From Yarrowia lipolytica (lineage: Eukaryota > Ascomycota > Dipodascomycetes > Dipodascales): DNA of 64,000 bases. Shown piece after piece: positions 52,454 through 61,863 of this stretch (positions within the stretch are counted from its first letter, which is position 1; every line of letters starts with the position of its first letter). The notes beneath the pieces are model-generated. The model worked only from the letters and a program-made list of their open reading frames with translations. It did not search any database and was not told the DNA's origin. Position numbers and translations under genes: made by a program. The stretch is taken from NCBI RefSeq assembly GCF_001761485.1, contig NC_090773.1, positions 3,038,001 to 3,102,000 on the forward strand, in the 5' to 3' direction.

Positions 52454-52687
52454 CTAAGCGAGGCTACTCAAGAGTTTATCGGAGGGAGTACAGTAGTTGC
52501 AGGCATGTATTGATGGATATTCATCCTTGTTTCCTAATTGCTCTAAAAGCATGAGTTGTTTTGCATCTAACGGTGCTGATAAGAAGAACCCCATTGGATG
52601 ATCTAGGGTCACATTTAGTCCTTCATATGATGTAGTTCTACAGAAAGAAGGCACCACAATATTTCTTATATTCCAGTCTGAAAACAT
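52454..52687 (-). CDS. Small hypothetical protein or gene remnant (77 aa)
   Basis: An ATG at 52687-52685 opens MFSDWNIRNIVVPSFCRTTS, and the frame continues through LDHPMGFFLSAPLDAKQLML to the TAG at 52454. The same frame stays open about 20 codons further upstream with sensible residues (RFVATSSIGDFDAIG), which is more than expected by chance for so short a piece. The amino-acid mix is like that of a globular protein, but I recognise no family and no partner gene nearby. It could be a small gene, a C-terminal remnant or chance. Confidence 0.3.
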   Translation of the reverse strand: MFSDWNIRNIVVPSFCRTTSYEGLNVTLDHPMGFFLSAPLDAKQLMLLEQLGNKDEYPSIHACNYCTPSDKLLSSLA

Positions 52688-53348
52688 ACCTATTGCGTCA
52701 AAGTCCCCAATCGAGGACGTAGCGACAAATCTATGCGGATCCGGTCACTTCTAACACCTTTCGAGAACAGGTTAGAAGTGAAATCTCAGGGGTGGAGGAA
52801 ACGCACGACTACAGTACAGTACAGTACACAACGGATAATGGTCCAGGCGTATTATGGAACATACCATTGGAACGAGCAGAGTTTTGCGATCAGTCTGACA
52901 CCAATTCTGGGCTTGTTAGAGCATTTGGACGATGCTGAGGTTCAGACGAAAAACACCTCCGAACCTCGTCCCAACATTCAAGAACATCAAAACCCCACTC
53001 TTCTGAAAACTCTTCTGGAAACTGTACGTGGAGCTTTACTTCTACACTCTGTCACTATTAATATGCTCATAAATACTATATCCTTTCTATCAGTGTGTAT
53101 GAACACACAGTATTGTGTTGAAGCCAGCCGGTGGACAGTCTGATGTCGAGTCAGCGTGAGAAAGGTGGTTCAGATAAAACCGACTCATTTTTTGACATTT
53201 TATCAAACTCCCTGTATTTCTGTAACTGCTTTCCAAAAGCTGTCATAACCGCACAAGTGCTGACAAGATATTACTTCCTCCAGCGATCAATAAGTCGTCC
53301 AGTAGGCCTTCATCGGCTCTTGTCCACTCAGACCTTCAGTCTTGCCAC

Positions 53349-54200
53349 TTAAAGGTAATCCTTCTTATTGGCAGTTCGCATAAATCCATGCATTCTCCAC
53401 TCGACATCGGCATCCTTGTTCTCCAGAGTGCCCAGTCTCAGGTCATAGAGTCTCATTTCAAACCGCGGTCCGACCTCAGCAAGCTCAACACCCTCCCGGG
53501 TTTTGACGTAGACATGCTGCCGGACACTGATAAAGTCGCCTCGGTTGGCAAATGTGATGACTCGAGCTGAGTCCTTCTTCACTCCGGGAGGAAACAGATG
53601 CTTCAAAATCTGCACAACTCGCTTACCCAGGTCGGTGGTGAAGTTGTCAAAGATGAGATGAGGGTGCACCTCGCTCATGTTGCCGGTATCGGGCAGATCG
53701 TGTCGAAGAACCACGTTATGAAGCGAAAAGTAGGCGGTGGGGCCATGGGGGAAATGGGACACCGTCATGGCAGTAGGCACACCTCGATGCTCGTGCAAAA
53801 CAATGAGATCCGATGAAGCAGACGTCTTGCAAGCCGAAACCAGCGACGGCAACACGGTTCCTCCTCGGTTGAGCCGGATAGAAGTGGGGAACAGCAATTT
53901 CACCTCCTTGGCAAACTGAGACAGACGGGTCGACGGGTCTCGAGAAGTCGTCACCACCACCTTGGGATCGGTGATGCCACTCATGGCGCTATATTCGTCG
54001 TCAATCTCATCCTGCACAGACTCGTCGTACGCAATGGTCTTTCGAAGCTCTTCGTCGTCAGCCACGTCTTTGGGCAACGGCTTACCGGAGGCCAGCGCCG
54101 CCTTCAACTGCTGCCGCTTCTGGATCTTGGTCGCCTCCTGCAGCTGGAGCGACTTTCGGTAGAGATACTCTCGCCGTTCTCGGGCCTGTCTTCTGATCAT
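53349..54200 (-). CDS. IMP4: U3 snoRNP protein Imp4 (Brix domain)
   Basis: The 283-residue Brix-domain protein of the Mpp10-Imp3-Imp4 complex guides U3 snoRNA to pre-18S rRNA in the nucleolus. The start [16 protein letters not shown] is the diagnostic Imp4 N-terminus. It lies 26 codons inside a longer frame that begins at 54278, so the ATG at 54200-54198 is preferred. The Brix domain spans about 85-265, with [32 protein letters not shown]-like [20 protein letters not shown], and [20 protein letters not shown]. The tail [20 protein letters not shown] followed by KDYL matches other Imp4 proteins to the last residue. The length equals S. cerevisiae Imp4 within ten residues. With RSA3 it is the second ribosome-assembly factor in the window, but the two are far apart and unlinked in regulation as far as the sequence shows. 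Confidence 0.96.
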   Translation of the reverse strand: MIRRQARERREYLYRKSLQLQEATKIQKRQQLKAALASGKPLPKDVADDEELRKTIAYDESVQDEIDDEYSAMSGITDPKVVVTTSRDPSTRLSQFAKEVKLLFPTSIRLNRGGTVLPSLVSACKTSASSDLIVLHEHRGVPTAMTVSHFPHGPTAYFSLHNVVLRHDLPDTGNMSEVHPHLIFDNFTTDLGKRVVQILKHLFPPGVKKDSARVITFANRGDFISVRQHVYVKTREGVELAEVGPRFEMRLYDLRLGTLENKDADVEWRMHGFMRTANKKDYL

Positions 54201-56108
54201 GCTGGGCTTGTGGCGGTGATGTAAAGGTTGTGGGAAGACTGACAAAAAAAAAGATCTGTATGCATAATTCTTTTCCACGAAAAAGCTTAATCTGAAAACT
54301 TATTTCGATGGCCACAGGGATATCATGTGGCCAATAAAAAGCTATATGTGACACTTTAAGAAGTGAAAGGTCCCGGATAAAGATGTAAAATTCACCATTG
54401 TATCATTCTCCGCTTTCTCCGGTCAAATTATGAACAGTTTGGACCCATTTATTGCCATTTGTTGTGTTCAACTAACTGTTGGGAGTGCTTGTGAGATGTC
54501 TTCACTGTAGACCAAATGGCCTTCAATGTCAGGATATGCTGGCGAATGGTGGAAGCACCTCAAAAAGAATATATGTAAACTGGTGATTTTCCGGTCGATA
54601 GTTTCCTCTGATACTCCTCTACTTCTACAGAAACTTGCTTTCGAGAATTGTTGTGGCCCCGTCCAACACAATGACAATCGTTGTAATCCTTCCACCCAGT
54701 GACAATCAATGTAATTTTTCCATGGAAAACGAATTATACGGAGACAGTGATGATCAGAAAGACCTATCGGATTTGGGAGCTCCCAGGAATCAAAAAAGAG
54801 TACTACGAAAGTATTGTATAATTGACAGAATATTTCGCCAGGCTCCGGGTCTGACTTTTCCCGAACGGCTCAGATCCAACAGTTTGAACATGCTCTAGAA
54901 TGCTGGATAAAAGAAGGGATTGTCACTTGAAGTGGAGAGACAGACTAAACATTCTATTTATCTTCTTTTCAATAATTCCGCTTCACCTCAAAACCTCTCC
55001 CTTCTCCGTTGCATCTCCGGCCAGAACCCACATCACCGAACAGGTCGAGATTTGGGTCGATTTGAACTGGGTCGAGGTGATTAGTTGAAAATTAAATCAA
55101 TTAAAATTTATCTTGAGATTATATCAAGTCTTCATTATCATCTCTTCGGCCTTTCGTTCAGTTCAGACAGAAGAGCAGGAACAGGATTGTTATAGAATCA
55201 TGGATATTCTTCCGATTTGAACGATTTCAACTCAAGTGTACAACAATAACCCGTCTAAATAGATCTTCTGATACTTTCTCCGATCTACAAATCGATCGCA
55301 AGAGCAAGTCGACGAGCAAGGGCTTGTACTGTAGGTACTGTAGGTACTACTGTAGTTGAACTTCCTACCTTTCTAATGAGACGATAAATGACCAGATTCG
55401 GGAAAATTAAACGGGATCCAAAATAACATGCTCTCCAAAGATCAAATCATTTCTCAAATCAGCTAGTTTTAATATCTGGAAGGACCATATCTCAAACACT
55501 ACAATACACCACCCTCATCATTCTACTACAACACCCCATAGTAACCCTAACCAACTCCAGCATTATCCTCCGCCAACAATGCCGATCAGTTCCTCTCATA
55601 CAGACTAACCCCCATCGCTTCTCATTTACTCGCAAAATGACCTCCTATACCTCCTACTGTAGACCTCCTTACCTCAACTAAAATCCCAACTAATGCTTCA
55701 TATAGAACGAGCACAATGAAGCCCATAACTCCACTTTTTATCACTATACACCCCATAATATCTACACTAAAATATACCGCGTAACCCCCAAGACTCCATT
55801 TTTCCAAGACTCATTTCACTAGACCTCGCACAACCCAAGAGCACCACCCCCAGCACCCCTTTTTGTTCAACTAATTCCCAACTAATTCAAACTACCATCC
55901 GATAAACTTTATGTCGCTTAGTCAGCATGAGTCATAGCGGGCGACTTTTGAAAAAAAAAACATACAAAGAACAAAACAGCCGTTGATTCGTAATCAAACG
56001 ACTCTTTCAACGCCACCAATCCTCCGTTATCCGGTTCGAGACTCCCAGCTACAATTTGCTACATAATTATGCATGAAAATTCAAATCAAACCTCACATCT
56101 ACACCACC
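54201..56108. other. Divergent promoter region IMP4-UPF1
   Basis: 1.9 kb, AT-rich. It carries GTACTGTAGGTACTGTAG repeats (55325-55353) and a C/A-rich stretch (55500-55880) with several CCCATA/CCCCAT words. The short frames at 54635-54898 and 54900-55088 are not supported. No RNA gene is recognised. Confidence 0.5.
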
Positions 56109-59003
56109 ATGAGTTACGACAAAGAACTGGCCGGGCTGATGGATCTCAGCGGAGAAGACAGCGAATCCGAGTTCGAGACTTTGTCGCTGACGTCCGGGCG
56201 CGAGTCACGTGACTATGACGAGTTTTCCGAGTACGACAATGGGGATAACATTGTGATTGGGGGAGGCAAGGCTCGTCCTGCCCATGCGTGTGTCTACTGT
56301 GGCGAGAGCTCTCCGGCGTCGGTTGTGCGTTGCCTGACCACCAACAAGTGGTTCTGCAACGGCAAGGGTGGCTCTTTGAACTCCTCCCACATTGTCGCTC
56401 ATCTTGTCAAGTCTCGAAACAAGACTGTGGCTCTTCATCCGGACTCCGAGGTCGGATCGGACGTTCTGGAATGCTACAATTGTGGCAACGAGAATGTTTT
56501 TGTGCTTGGGTTTGTCACTGCCAAGCTGGAAAACGTGGTTGTGCTTCTGTGTCGCCACTGCATCCAGCGGTCGCCCAGTGACGCCAACTGGGACATCCGG
56601 GAGTGGCAGACGCTGATCGAGGACCGGCAATTCTTGCCGTGGCTAGTGCCCATTCCGCGGCGAAGCGAGTCACGTGTCACCATGGCTGATGTGATCAAGG
56701 CCGAGGAGGCCTGGAAGACAAACCCGTCTCTTTCGTGGGAAGAGGCTCTCTTGGGTAACCAGGAGGAGCAGGACGAGGAGGAGGAGATTGCCGAGGTCAA
56801 GGCCACTTATGAAGATGCATATGAGTACCAGCGGACGTATGGACCTCTTGTCAAGATCGAAGCCGACTATGACAAGAACATGAAGGAGTCGCAGCGTCAG
56901 AGTGGACTCACAGTCAGCTGGAACCGGGCCCTCAACAACAATTACCTGTGCACCTTTTATCTGAATCTCTACGATTTGACCGGAACCAAAATCACCGTTG
57001 GCGATGAAGTCAAGTTGTATTTTGAAGGTTCGGAGTCCTCTTCTACGCCTCGATGGAGCGGCACGGGAATTGTTGTCAAGACCCCGGACAACTTTTCCGA
57101 GGAAGTGACGCTTGAAATCAGAAAGGGAGGCGACGAAAAGCAAATCCCCACAGGAGAATCGCATCCCTTTGCTCTGGAGTTTGTCTGGAACGATATCACG
57201 TATCGACGGATGCAGCAGGCCCTCAAACTGTTTGCCACAGACGATTATTCCGTGTCCGGTTACATCTATCACAATCTGCTGGGTCACGACATTCCCGAAA
57301 CATTTCTGGATGTTCCTCTTCCCGAGCAATTCAGTATCTCGGGGTTCAACGAACTGAACGTGTCCCAGGTGAATGCAGTCAAGCAGGTGCTTAGACGACC
57401 ATTCTCCTTGATCCAGGGACCTCCCGGAACAGGTAAAACTGTGGTTTCCACCACCATCATCTACCATCTCGCAAACATTCGACGCCAGAACCCAGAGAAG
57501 GGTTCCAAGATTCTCGTTTGTGCACCGTCCAACGTGGCGGTGGACCAGCTGGCTGAACGAATCGCGTCTACTGGAATCGATGTGCTGCGACTCACCGCTA
57601 GATCACGTGAATCCATGTCTTCCTCTGTCGAGCACCTGACCATTCAGCATGCTCTACGACACGGAGATCACGGGTTCACTCGTCTTCAGAAGCTGTTTGA
57701 GCTCAAGGACGAACTGGGTGAGTTTTCTGCTGCTGATGAGAAAGAATTTGCAAAGCTCGAGAAGAAGGCCTCCGAAGCCATTATTCGAAAAGCCGAGGTC
57801 ATTTGTTGCACGTGTTCCACCGCAGGAAACTTCAAGCTGCAAAACTTGACTTTTTCGGCCGTTCTCATCGACGAAGTCACCCAGGCATCGGAGCCCGAAT
57901 GTCTCATTCCCCTGGTCCACGGCTGCAAACAGGTTGTATTTGTCGGAGATCACCAGCAGCTGGGACCCGTCATTCTCAACTCCAAGGCCGCCAACGCGGG
58001 ACTCAACAAATCTCTGTTTGAACGACTCATTCTCATTGGCCACGTGCCCATCCGGCTAATGGTCCAGTACCGAATGCACCCGTCTCTGTCCGAGTTCCCC
58101 TCCAACATGTTCTACGAGGGCTCGCTGCAGAACGGTGTCACCACTGCCTCCCGTGTGCTCAAGTACGTCGACTTCCCCTGGCCCCAGCCGCAACACCCCA
58201 TGCTGTTCTGGTCCAATCTCGGCCAGGAGGAGATTTCCGCCTCTGGAACGTCTTTCCTGAACCGAACCGAGGCCGCCAACTGCGAGCGAATCGTCACCAG
58301 ACTGTTTAAATGTGGCGTTGCTCCGGACCAGATCGGTGTAGTCACTCCTTACGAGGGCCAGAGAGCCTACGTGACCCAGTATATGGTATCCAGTGGCTCA
58401 GTGGACGAAGCCATGTACAAGGGAGTTGAGGTGCAGTCTGTGGACGCTTTCCAGGGTCGAGAAAAAGATTTTATCATTCTAACCTGTGTGCGATCGTCCA
58501 AAACGGGCGGTATTGGGTTCCTGTCCGACCCCCGACGTCTCAATGTGGCTCTGACGCGAGCTAAGTACGGATTGATCATTCTTGGTAACCCCCATGTCCT
58601 GGCTCGACATCCTCTGTGGCTGCATCTCATCACTTACTTCCGAAGTAAGCGGTGTCTTGTTGAAGGTCCGCTGTCTGCTCTGCAGCCGTGCAATATCCAA
58701 CTGCCCAAGCCTCGGCCCTGGAGAGGAAATAACCGGTTTGACAGGAAGGAAAAGAACACCGCTTCGGTTGCCGGCGACGATTACTCAGTTGCCTCCTCTA
58801 ACGTACTGTCAGAGATCAACAACGACGCCGACGAGCAGTTTCACGACGGCTACTCGAGTGTATTTACCGGAGGGGGCTACCAGGTGGTTGATACTTGGGG
58901 CCAAGAGAATTCCGGGGAGACGTCAATCTCAGAGTCCTTGTCGCAAAGACTGGATCAGATTTCCCTCGAAGATAAGAAGAGCAGTTTCTTTCCAATGAGA
59001 TAG
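56109..59003 (+). CDS. NAM7: Upf1/Nam7 RNA helicase of nonsense-mediated decay
   Basis: The protein has 964 residues. It is the ATP-dependent SF1 RNA helicase at the centre of nonsense-mediated mRNA decay, acting on terminating ribosomes with Upf2 and Upf3. The N-terminal Cys/His domain is complete in appearance: ACVYCGESSPASVVRC, WFCNGKGGSLNSSHIVAHLV, LECYNCGNENVF and LLCRHC. The helicase core has the Walker A GPPGTGKT (437-444), DEVTQASE box (from 588), GDHQQLGPVI, QYRMHPSLSEFPSNMFYEG, VDAFQGREKDFIILTCVRS and LNVALTRAKYGLIILG. The length matches S. cerevisiae Nam7 (971). An in-frame ATG lies 12 codons upstream (56073), but 56109, in ACCACCATG context, gives the usual start. The C-terminal 100 residues are Ser/Gly/Asn-rich. 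TCACGTGA occurs twice in the gene (56205 and 57603). Confidence 0.97.
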   Translation: MSYDKELAGLMDLSGEDSESEFETLSLTSGRESRDYDEFSEYDNGDNIVIGGGKARPAHACVYCGESSPASVVRCLTTNKWFCNGKGGSLNSSHIVAHLVKSRNKTVALHPDSEVGSDVLECYNCGNENVFVLGFVTAKLENVVVLLCRHCIQRSPSDANWDIREWQTLIEDRQFLPWLVPIPRRSESRVTMADVIKAEEAWKTNPSLSWEEALLGNQEEQDEEEEIAEVKATYEDAYEYQRTYGPLVKIEADYDKNMKESQRQSGLTVSWNRALNNNYLCTFYLNLYDLTGTKITVGDEVKLYFEGSESSSTPRWSGTGIVVKTPDNFSEEVTLEIRKGGDEKQIPTGESHPFALEFVWNDITYRRMQQALKLFATDDYSVSGYIYHNLLGHDIPETFLDVPLPEQFSISGFNELNVSQVNAVKQVLRRPFSLIQGPPGTGKTVVSTTIIYHLANIRRQNPEKGSKILVCAPSNVAVDQLAERIASTGIDVLRLTARSRESMSSSVEHLTIQHALRHGDHGFTRLQKLFELKDELGEFSAADEKEFAKLEKKASEAIIRKAEVICCTCSTAGNFKLQNLTFSAVLIDEVTQASEPECLIPLVHGCKQVVFVGDHQQLGPVILNSKAANAGLNKSLFERLILIGHVPIRLMVQYRMHPSLSEFPSNMFYEGSLQNGVTTASRVLKYVDFPWPQPQHPMLFWSNLGQEEISASGTSFLNRTEAANCERIVTRLFKCGVAPDQIGVVTPYEGQRAYVTQYMVSSGSVDEAMYKGVEVQSVDAFQGREKDFIILTCVRSSKTGGIGFLSDPRRLNVALTRAKYGLIILGNPHVLARHPLWLHLITYFRSKRCLVEGPLSALQPCNIQLPKPRPWRGNNRFDRKEKNTASVAGDDYSVASSNVLSEINNDADEQFHDGYSSVFTGGGYQVVDTWGQENSGETSISESLSQRLDQISLEDKKSSFFPMR

Positions 59004-61863
59004 TCGTATGCGTTCAATATCTACACAAATGACTATCCAGGAGAGACATACCGGCAAATGGACCTAGATCACTGTTTCAGGAGGTGACTGTCTAGGTCCT
59101 TTTATCTCTATTATGAGATACTGTCTTAAATGTGTTGGGGCCATGCTCCAGTGGACTTCTCTTCTCTTCTCTTCTCAGCAAGAGCCCAATCTCAAGGGTG
59201 CTGCTGCAATGCCACAAGTGGCGTTATTCAGCTACTGTAGCTGTCGATACAGTATGCTTGCAGAGGTTCTTGGGAGTAGGACTCCACGTTACACACACCT
59301 TCCAAGGTTTTCTGGTGTCAATACAATATTTCATAATGTTGTTGTAAGCAGTACAAGTAGTTACTATTTGAGTAATAGTAAATGTTTGTATTGAGAAAGA
59401 ACTGTTGTAGATCATCCGTGAAGGGTGATTTGGTAGGTACTGTATGAACTGAGCGAGTATACTACTACTGTACTAATATCCAACAAATTAGCCAGTGGAA
59501 ACAGAACAATTCTTGAGACTACAGCTTCTGCTGGTTTCTGGATTTTACGGTTCTTGTTGGTTTGTCGGTTATATGAAGTCATTGGTATTGATTCGATGAC
59601 GAAAAAGACCGGTAGGATTTTGGGGAGGCAATGGATATTTATTACTATCAGAGACTCTGTTCTAAGACCACTGGGGAACTTTCGACTGCTGGACAGGTCC
59701 AGAACCGAAGCTCTGACACAACTTTTCATACTTCAGATTCGTAAAGTGCGGTAGGGCACGACACCCGTCCTTCTAGATGGCAAAACCCGCTCTGTCCGTA
59801 GACTGTATATTCTTATGAAAACTACTCCTCCGGGTATTCTAGATTGCATTTCAGCAAATATATTGATTGTCCTGTTGAGCTGGTTCAGCGGATATTGTCA
59901 AGACTGACTACTTTCGTCGGAGGAATCGGATAGTGAAGAAACGACCATGGAGAGTGGGAATGCGTCCAAGCCGATCCGCTGAGTGCGCAAAATACTATTA
60001 TGGGCTATTTCTGGATTTCATTGTTCTTTCTTGAGGTATTCCCAGCTCAGCTAACTTCCAACTACAGTATAAGTAAAAGCACACATTCATCAAAGAATGA
60101 TGAAACTTGCAAGATCTCAGACTGCTGTTTGCAACAGTCATCCAATTAAAGTAAAGTACAGTACCAGTACAGTATTGTATTATCCCACATAGTATATCAC
60201 ATGTACTTGTCTCAAACTCCAACATCAATGTAGTGGACTTTGCATCCAAGTAGTCCACAACTAAGTACGGAGATTTTCGTCATAATCAACAATTCCATTG
60301 AATTGCTGCATCGAACTCCACTTTTACGGTATTCAATTCGACTCATCCAAGCAGCACGGACAGAAATACTCTGACAGTTCGGAGTGGTGACTAAAATGAT
60401 GACAAACACAGGTACTGTACTGTACCCGGTCACGTGACCGTGACTTACGTAATCGTGACTTACACATCCGTGACTTACGTAACCGTGACTAACCGTGACT
60501 TACGTAACCATGACTTACGTGACCTGATTTCTTGTCCGACTTCGAAGTCAGTCTGATTCAATGAGGACCTGTCCATAATCATAGATCTATAGCTGACGGT
60601 AGTTGACGTACATTGCACTCAACCAACAGGGATCACTTTGTACCGGTACAGTACATACTGTACTTGCACAACAACAGATCAACATTGAATGTTGCCATTG
60701 GTGACCTACGAATATTCACTCCCACACCTACCTGTTTCGCATCTGAAACACGTCGCCAATCTGACTCCAATCTGACCCAACTGGCTGTGCTAAAATATCG
60801 TATAAAAAGTAGGAGAGAAAAAGAAACGTCCGAAATCGCACCTTGCAGATGAGCGTTGCAGCTACAGTGACGCATAAACATTTTATTCCTGTTTGGTGAA
60901 GCCCAGGCCACTGACCACAGTAGTCACTCTACCCACAACCGCTTCTGATTACATAATCAGACCCCAAAATAATGATGCTTTCTGAAAATTCCCAATTCTC
61001 AATTCTCAAATCCAAAATCTCAAATCCCTTCCACTCGTGAGCAGTCTCACCTCGCGTGGTGCGCAAACTCAGTCTTACATGTCCCAGGCAGGGGTTGCAC
61101 TATGGCTGCCTGGGAGTGAGAGTGGTGATTGAAGGTGTGTGTAACGGCGGGGGACGAAATCAAAATGTTAAAAAAAAGATACCTAAATGGTGTATGAAAT
61201 ATTCTGTCAATTCTGGTATATTTTTGTGAATTATAAAAAATCGTTTTACCCCTTTAGATCCACTTCTTCCTCCATCCCCGCCCTCCCCACAGCTTGCTGT
61301 GTTCACAACGTCGAAGTATAACTTTGACCAACTCTTGACAGCTTGAATTCAACTACTTATACAAGAGTTGGAAGCTCCATGGCTCCAGAAATAATATACC
61401 AAATTGGACTACAATACTGGACCTGTGTTTGTACTACTGGATTTGTGGTTGTACTAGTGCTGATCTAGTCCGAAGGGTCCCACGCCAACGTTTGAAATGC
61501 GGTCTAGTGCGCCAAAACAGCGCCAGCATACCTTCAGGTGTGCATTTGGGTGCATGGAGAGTGTGAGGAATGGGGCGGAAGAAGAAAAAAAAGAGTCCAA
61601 TTGTGGGGTGTCACGTGACGAGATGAGACGAGGCGGGAAAATGGTCAACAGTCGAATATCACAAGATATATTTCTCCGACGGACAATCTGTTTGTCGGTT
61701 TGTCCGGCCTTCTTGGTCCTTCCTCTCTAACTGCATTGCTCCTCTTAGTTCGCTGCTCAAAGTTACTCCACTTTATACTCGGTTGACACATCCAACTACT
61801 TGGAGCTATTTCTACAATACTATACAGTCTTGTTCACGTCACCACATCTCCTTCTCGCCCGAA
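59004..61863. other. Long intergenic region (2.9 kb) between UPF1 and the RasGAP gene
   Basis: It carries TACTGTAC-type motifs (60155-60178, 60412-60426, 60642-60665) and TCACGTGA at 60430 and 61611. The TGACTTACGTAA array lies at 60438-60525. Short frames are random in appearance. No gene or RNA is recognised. Confidence 0.5.
60438..60525. promoter_or_regulatory. Tandem array of TGACTTACGTAA-type bZIP-like sites
   Basis: About six units of roughly 15 bp, each built on CGTGACTTACGTAAC. TGACTTAC occurs five times, the palindrome TTACGTAA three times (60445-60452, 60475-60482, 60500-60507), and TGACTAA once. These words resemble sites of fungal bZIP factors such as the Yap family (TTACGTAA, TTACTAA). 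A TCACGTGA E-box octamer abuts the array at 60430-60437. The array lies 1.3 kb before the RasGAP ATG and 1.4 kb after UPF1, so its target is unclear. It could also be a minisatellite without function. Confidence 0.6.

Larger units (their letters stand above)
51858..53348. other. Intergenic region: promoter of the membrane protein / IMP4 3' region
   Basis: It contains two TCACGTGA octamers 36 bp apart (51990 and 52026), the inverted repeat at 52312-52383, the small minus-strand frame 52454-52687 and an ACAGTACAGTACAGTAC run at 52810-52828. The 136-codon plus frame 52733-53143 has no recognisable features and is not called. Confidence 0.5.

Noticed and set aside
52733-53143. 136-codon plus-strand frame
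   Set aside because: No protein-like features beyond an ATG; overlaps an ACAGTAC simple repeat.
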